Shown: positions 60,252 through 64,000 of the stretch, in pieces | Numbering within the stretch: position 1 is the stretch's first letter | How the letters are laid out: each line of letters opens with the position of its first letter | Source: Micromonospora luteifusca | GTDB lineage: Bacteria > Actinomycetota > Actinomycetes > Mycobacteriales > Micromonosporaceae | Direction of reading: 5' to 3' | Assembly: GCF_016907275.1 (NCBI RefSeq) | Contig: NZ_JAFBBP010000001.1 | Span: 4,144,001 to 4,208,000 of the forward strand | Length of the DNA: 64,000 bases | Notes under the pieces: generated by a model | Database searches by the model: none | The model's input: the letters and a program-made list of their open reading frames with translations, nothing else | Told to the model about the DNA's origin: nothing | Position numbers and translations under genes: made by a program

Positions 60252-60276
60252 CCCGATTGCAGGGAGAGTCGATTCG

Positions 60277-61554
60277 ATGAGCGGGAGCAGGTTGACCCGC
60301 CGGCGGGCGATCACGCTCGCCGGCGCCGGGGTGGCCGGGGTCGCCGGAGTGGCGGCCGGTGCGGGCGCGTTGGTGAACGGCTCCCGTGGCCCGGCCGCGG
60401 CGAGTGACCACCCGTCCGGGGCGGTGCCGTTCCACGGTGAACACCAGGCCGGCATCGTCACCCCGGCGCAGGACCGCCTGCACTTCGTCGCCTTCGACGT
60501 GATCACCAAGGACCGGTCCCGGCTGGTCGGGCTGCTCGAGGAGTGGACGGCCGCCGCCGCCCGGATGACCGCGGGGCGGGACGCCGGGCTGCTCGGCGCG
60601 GTCGGCGGGATGCCGGAGGCCCCACCGGACGACACCGGCGAGGCGCTCGGCCTGCCTCCGTCGCAGCTCACCCTGACGATCGGCTTCGGCCCGACGTTGT
60701 TCCGCGACGCCGACGGCAGGGACCGCTTCGGCATCGCCGACCGGCGACCCGCCGCCCTCGCCGAGCTGCCGAAGTTCCCCGGCGACGCCCTGCAGCCGCA
60801 GCTCTCCGGCGGCGACCTCTGTGTGCAGGCGTGTGCCAACGATCCGCAGGTCGCGGTCCACGCGATCCGTAACCTGGCCCGGCTCGGCATGGGCGTGGTG
60901 AGCGTCCGCTGGTCGCAGCTCGGCTTCGGCCGCACCTCGTCGACCTCCCGCGACCAGGCCACCGCGCGCAACCTCTTCGGGTTCAAGGACGGTACGGCCA
61001 ACCTCAAGGCCGAGGACACCGCGCTGCTGCGTGACCAGTTGTGGGTGCAGCCAGGAGATGGGCCCGATTGGATGACGGGCGGCTCGTACCTGGTCACCCG
61101 CAAGATCCGGATGCTCGTGGAGACCTGGGACAGGACGTCGCTGGCCGAGCAGGAGGAGATCGTCGGCCGGACCAAGGGCAGCGGTGCCCCGCTTGGTCGG
61201 ACCAACGAGTTCGACGAGCCGGACTTCGCGGCGCGCGGCGCGGACGGCAAGCCGCTGATCGCCGAGCACGCCCACGTGACGCTGGCCCACCCGAGTCGCA
61301 ACGGCGGCGCCCAGTTGTTGCGTCGGGGTTACAACTTCGTGGATGGCTCGGACGGCCTCGGACGGCTCGACGCGGGCCTTTTCTTCATCGCCTACCAGCG
61401 CGATCCGCGCCGCCAGTTCGTGCCGATCCAGACCCAGTTGGCTCGACACGACGTGATGAACGAGTATCTGCGGCATGTCTCCAGCGGCGTGTTCGCCTGC
61501 CCACCCGGGGTACCCGACGGCGGGGACCACTGGGGCCGAGCACTCTTCGGCTGA
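60277..61554 (+). CDS. efeB: EfeB Dyp-type heme peroxidase
   Basis: 425 residues. Tat signal LTRRRAITLAGAGVAGVAG at the N-terminus, so the folded protein with heme is exported. The Dyp hallmark G-x-x-D-G lies in NLFGFKDGTANLKAED (catalytic Asp), and the proximal His is in IAEHAHVTLAHPSR. EfeB oxidises iron or releases it from heme for the EfeUO system. Start ATG 60277 has AGGGAGAG about 10 bases upstream; upstream in-frame codons lie inside efeO. Last gene of efeUOB. Confidence 0.95.
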   Translation: MSGSRLTRRRAITLAGAGVAGVAGVAAGAGALVNGSRGPAAASDHPSGAVPFHGEHQAGIVTPAQDRLHFVAFDVITKDRSRLVGLLEEWTAAAARMTAGRDAGLLGAVGGMPEAPPDDTGEALGLPPSQLTLTIGFGPTLFRDADGRDRFGIADRRPAALAELPKFPGDALQPQLSGGDLCVQACANDPQVAVHAIRNLARLGMGVVSVRWSQLGFGRTSSTSRDQATARNLFGFKDGTANLKAEDTALLRDQLWVQPGDGPDWMTGGSYLVTRKIRMLVETWDRTSLAEQEEIVGRTKGSGAPLGRTNEFDEPDFAARGADGKPLIAEHAHVTLAHPSRNGGAQLLRRGYNFVDGSDGLGRLDAGLFFIAYQRDPRRQFVPIQTQLARHDVMNEYLRHVSSGVFACPPGVPDGGDHWGRALFG

Positions 61555-61692
61555 TCTGCGTCCGGATGGCGACAGCGGGATCGGCCCAGCCTGCGGTGGC
61601 GCCGGGCGGCGCCGAAGGGGGATCATGTGGCAGCTACCGTTTCCGGCAGACGCCGGTCCCACCAAACTGAATGAGGATGCAATATTAATCCC

Positions 61693-62382
61693 ATGAGAGC
61701 CCGCGTACTGGTGGTCGACGACGACCCCGCGCTCGCCGAGATGCTCGGCATCGTGCTGCGCAGCGAAGGCTTCCAGCCCTCGTTCGTGGCGGACGGCGAG
61801 CGGGCCTTGGCCGCCTTTCGCGACAGCCGCCCCGATATCGTGCTGCTCGACCTGATGCTGCCCGGTATGAGCGGTATCGACGTCGCCCGGTCGATCCGGG
61901 CGGAGTCCGGCGTGCCGATCGTCATGCTGACCGCCAAGAGCGACACCGTGGACGTCGTGCTCGGCCTGGAGTCCGGCGCCGACGACTACGTGGTCAAGCC
62001 GTTCAAGCCCAAGGAGCTGGTCGCCCGGATGCGGGCCCGACTGCGCCGGGGCGAGGACGTGGCCCCCGAGATGCTGACCATCGGGCCGCCGGACAACCAG
62101 ATCACCATCGACGTGCCCGCGCACACCGTGAGCCGCAACGACGAGGAGGTGAAACTGACTCCGCTGGAGTTCGACCTGCTGGTCGCGCTCGCCCGTAAGC
62201 CGCGTCAGGTCTTCACCCGCGAGGTGCTGCTGGAGCAGGTCTGGGGCTACCGGCACGCGGCCGACACCCGTCTGGTCAACGTGCACGTCCAGCGGTTGCG
62301 AGCCAAGATCGAGCCGGACCCGGAGCGACCAGAAATCATCCTCACCGTGCGGGGCGTGGGTTACAAGGCGGGGACCGGATAG
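61693..62382 (+). CDS. mtrA: MtrA response regulator
   Basis: 229 residues. Receiver domain: RVLVVDDDPALAEMLGIVLR, phospho-Asp in VLLDLMLPGMSG, Lys in DDYVVKPFKPKELVARM. The OmpR-type DNA-binding domain has VKLTPLEFDLLVALARKPRQ and HAADTRLVNVHVQRLRAKIE, identical in pattern to mycobacterial MtrA, an essential regulator of cell division and wall genes. The upstream 138 bases hold an AT-rich patch (AATATTAAT at 61679-61688) directly before ATG 61693. Confidence 0.97.
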   Translation: MRARVLVVDDDPALAEMLGIVLRSEGFQPSFVADGERALAAFRDSRPDIVLLDLMLPGMSGIDVARSIRAESGVPIVMLTAKSDTVDVVLGLESGADDYVVKPFKPKELVARMRARLRRGEDVAPEMLTIGPPDNQITIDVPAHTVSRNDEEVKLTPLEFDLLVALARKPRQVFTREVLLEQVWGYRHAADTRLVNVHVQRLRAKIEPDPERPEIILTVRGVGYKAGTG

Positions 62383-62394
62383 CCTGGTCGCACT

Positions 62395-64000
62395 GTGTCG
62401 ACCTCGCCGCCCCCACACTCCCCGAGCACGGCTGCCCGCCGGCCCAGCGCCGGCGGGGAGGTCTGGCGTGCGGTGAGCGGCCGGGTCGCCCGGGTGGTGG
62501 CCCGGATGCACCAGACCTGGCGCCGCTCCCTGCAGGTTCGGGTCGTGACCATCACGCTGGTCGCGTCCAGCCTGCTGGTCGGCGGTTTCGCGTTCCTGAT
62601 CGCTGACAAGATCACCACCATCCTGCTCGACAGCGCCCGCAGCGACGTCCGGCAGCGGGTGATCAGCGGTGCCAGCTACACGGCCAAGCAGGTCTCCCTC
62701 TATGGCCAGCCGCAGGAGGCGCAGCTCCAGGAAACCATCGACGGCACGGTCAACTACCTGGCCGGCGGCGACCCCCAGCAGACCAGCGGGGTGGTGGTGG
62801 CGATCACGGCCGACGGCTATGCCCACGACATCCAGACGCGCACCGCACCCTCCGCCAACGTCCAGCCGCTGATCAGCCCGGAGTTGCGGGCCGCGATCGC
62901 CGACGGCAAGGTGGCCAGCCAGATCCGCACCGGCCGGCTCACCGGTGACTCCACCAAATACCTGGTGTACGGCTCGCCGGTGCCCACCCAATTCGGCCAG
63001 ATCGAGCTCTACTACCTGGTGCCGTTGACCCGGCAGGACGTCACTGCCGGCGACGCCCGAGCCACCGTGGTGGCCACCGGGGTCGCCCTGGTGATCCTGC
63101 TCGGGCTGCTCGCGGCGCTGGTCACCCGGCTGGTGGTCAACCCGGTCCGGGTCGCCGCGCGGACCGCCCAGCGACTCTCCGCCGGCCTGCTCGACCAGCG
63201 GATGGTGGTCAACGGCGAGGACGACCTGGCCCTGCTCGCCGCGTCGTTCAACCAGATGGCCACCAACCTGCAACGGCAGATCCTGCGCCTGGAGGAGATG
63301 TCCCGACTGCAGCGCCGCTTCACCTCCGACGTCTCACACGAGCTGCGCACCCCGCTGACCACGGTCCGGATGGCCGCTGACCTGATCTTCGCTGAGCGCG
63401 ACGAGTTCGACCCGGCGGTGGCCCGCAGCGCCGAGCTGCTCCAGGCCGAGTTGGACCGGTTCGAGGAGCTGCTCACCGACCTGTTGGAGATCAGCCGGTT
63501 CGACGCGGGCTTCGCCATGCTGGACTCCGAGCCGACCGACCTGGTGCCGGTGGTGCATCGGGTGGTCGACCGGCTGGCTGGCCTGGCCGAGCGGGTGGGC
63601 GTGCCCATCGAGCTCGACCTGCCGGGCACGCCGGTGATCGCGGAGGTCGACCCGCGCCGGGTCGAGCGGGTGCTGCGCAACCTGGTCGGCAACGCCGTCG
63701 AACATGGCGAGGCCCGTCCGGTGCTGATCACCCTCGGCGTTGACGAGACCGCCGTGGCGATCACCGTCCGCGACCGCGGTGTGGGGCTCAAGGTGGGCGA
63801 GGAGAAGTTGGTGTTCAACCGCTTCTGGCGGGCGGACCCGTCCCGGGCCCGGCAGACCGGGGGCACCGGGCTGGGGCTGTCGATCAGCCTGGAAGACGCC
63901 CGGCTGCACGGCGGCTGGCTGGAGGCGTGGGGTGCTCCCGGGCAGGGCGCACAGTTCCGGCTGACGCTGCCGGCCCGTGCCGGTGACCGATTGACCACCT
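62395..64000 (+). CDS. mtrB: MtrB sensor histidine kinase, 3' end beyond the window
   Basis: 535 codons visible, frame open at the right edge. A Pro/Arg-rich N-terminus leads to TM1 (VVTITLVASSLLVGGFAFLI), a ~170-residue external sensor domain, TM2 (VVATGVALVILLGLLAALV) and HAMP (NPVRVAARTAQRLSAGLLDQ). The H-box is SDVSHELRTPLTTVRM, N-box RNLVGNAVEHGEA, G-boxes VRDRGVGL and TGGTGLGLSISLEDA. GTG 62395 lies 12 bases after the mtrA stop. A TAGCCT hexamer over the mtrA stop (62380-62385) may give a second, internal promoter. Partner of MtrA; lpqB is expected next. Confidence 0.95.
   Translation, partial: MSTSPPPHSPSTAARRPSAGGEVWRAVSGRVARVVARMHQTWRRSLQVRVVTITLVASSLLVGGFAFLIADKITTILLDSARSDVRQRVISGASYTAKQVSLYGQPQEAQLQETIDGTVNYLAGGDPQQTSGVVVAITADGYAHDIQTRTAPSANVQPLISPELRAAIADGKVASQIRTGRLTGDSTKYLVYGSPVPTQFGQIELYYLVPLTRQDVTAGDARATVVATGVALVILLGLLAALVTRLVVNPVRVAARTAQRLSAGLLDQRMVVNGEDDLALLAASFNQMATNLQRQILRLEEMSRLQRRFTSDVSHELRTPLTTVRMAADLIFAERDEFDPAVARSAELLQAELDRFEELLTDLLEISRFDAGFAMLDSEPTDLVPVVHRVVDRLAGLAERVGVPIELDLPGTPVIAEVDPRRVERVLRNLVGNAVEHGEARPVLITLGVDETAVAITVRDRGVGLKVGEEKLVFNRFWRADPSRARQTGGTGLGLSISLEDARLHGGWLEAWGAPGQGAQFRLTLPARAGDRLTT

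Noticed and set aside
60220..63273. Minus-strand open frame of about 1000 codons
   Set aside because: Antisense to efeB, mtrA and mtrB; no motif, no ribosome-binding site, shadow composition.

Overview
The window is high-GC, densely coded actinobacterial chromosome and reads as a Micromonospora-like member of the Micromonosporaceae. The grounds are the coenzyme F420 genes (cofD, cofE, fbiC), a WhiB-type regulator, MtrA-MtrB, DUF3499, many GTG starts, many leaderless starts preceded by TANNNT boxes, and Micromonospora-style interspersed palindromes. The order whiB2 / metallopeptidase / DUF3499 ... manB / SIS isomerase / manA ... sahH ... mtrA-mtrB is the order known from the Mycobacterium tuberculosis Rv3246-Rv3264 region. 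No tRNA, rRNA or CRISPR array was seen.

1-6.4 kb: a SigE-family sigma factor overlaps a truncated membrane protein at the left edge. A graveyard follows: a frameshifted unknown gene, the last 26 codons of an acyl-CoA dehydrogenase, a collapsed FtsX-type permease and the tail of a secreted peptidase. These remnants flank a five-gene minus-strand operon of type VII secretion (T7SS) style: two YbaB-fold proteins, a WXG/EspC-like protein, a large helical protein and a membrane protein. 6.4-27.1 kb is mostly core: Bcr/CflA efflux, acyl-CoA thioesterase, acetoacetyl-CoA synthetase, a TIGR03089 protein, glycosyltransferase, manC, NUDIX, an ArsR-type regulator, F420 biosynthesis, a DUF4331 group, whiB2, a metallopeptidase-like protein and DUF3499.

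27.1-50.8 kb looks like an accessory island placed between DUF3499 and manB. It holds: (a) a GNAT/sigma-4-like protein, a zinc-finger anti-sigma-like protein and a Cys-pair protein, convergent with a membrane-anchored STAND ATPase; (b) a six-gene vancomycin-resistance-like operon, VanR/VanS, an acyltransferase-3 membrane protein, a serine racemase/dehydratase-like PLP enzyme, a D-Ala-D-X ligase and a VanX-type dipeptidase; (c) a T7SS polymorphic toxin locus with a two-warhead toxin (Tox-PL plus RelA/SpoT-like), immunity candidates and an immunity/deaminase/SUKH fusion; and (d) endonuclease V between two copies of a palindromic repeat.

50.8-64 kb returns to core: mannose metabolism (manB, trm112-like, SIS isomerase, manA), a cation diffusion facilitator, sahH, the IdeR-box-controlled efeUOB iron uptake operon and mtrA-mtrB, with mtrB running off the right edge.

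The strongest candidate for an undescribed system is the van-like operon. In VanC/VanG-type resistance, VanT is one polypeptide with an acyltransferase-like membrane domain fused to an alanine-racemase-fold serine racemase. Here the membrane part is a separate gene and the racemase slot is filled by an unrelated fold-type II PLP enzyme. The STAND locus and the dual-domain toxin come next. All functions are inferred from motifs and gene order read by eye.
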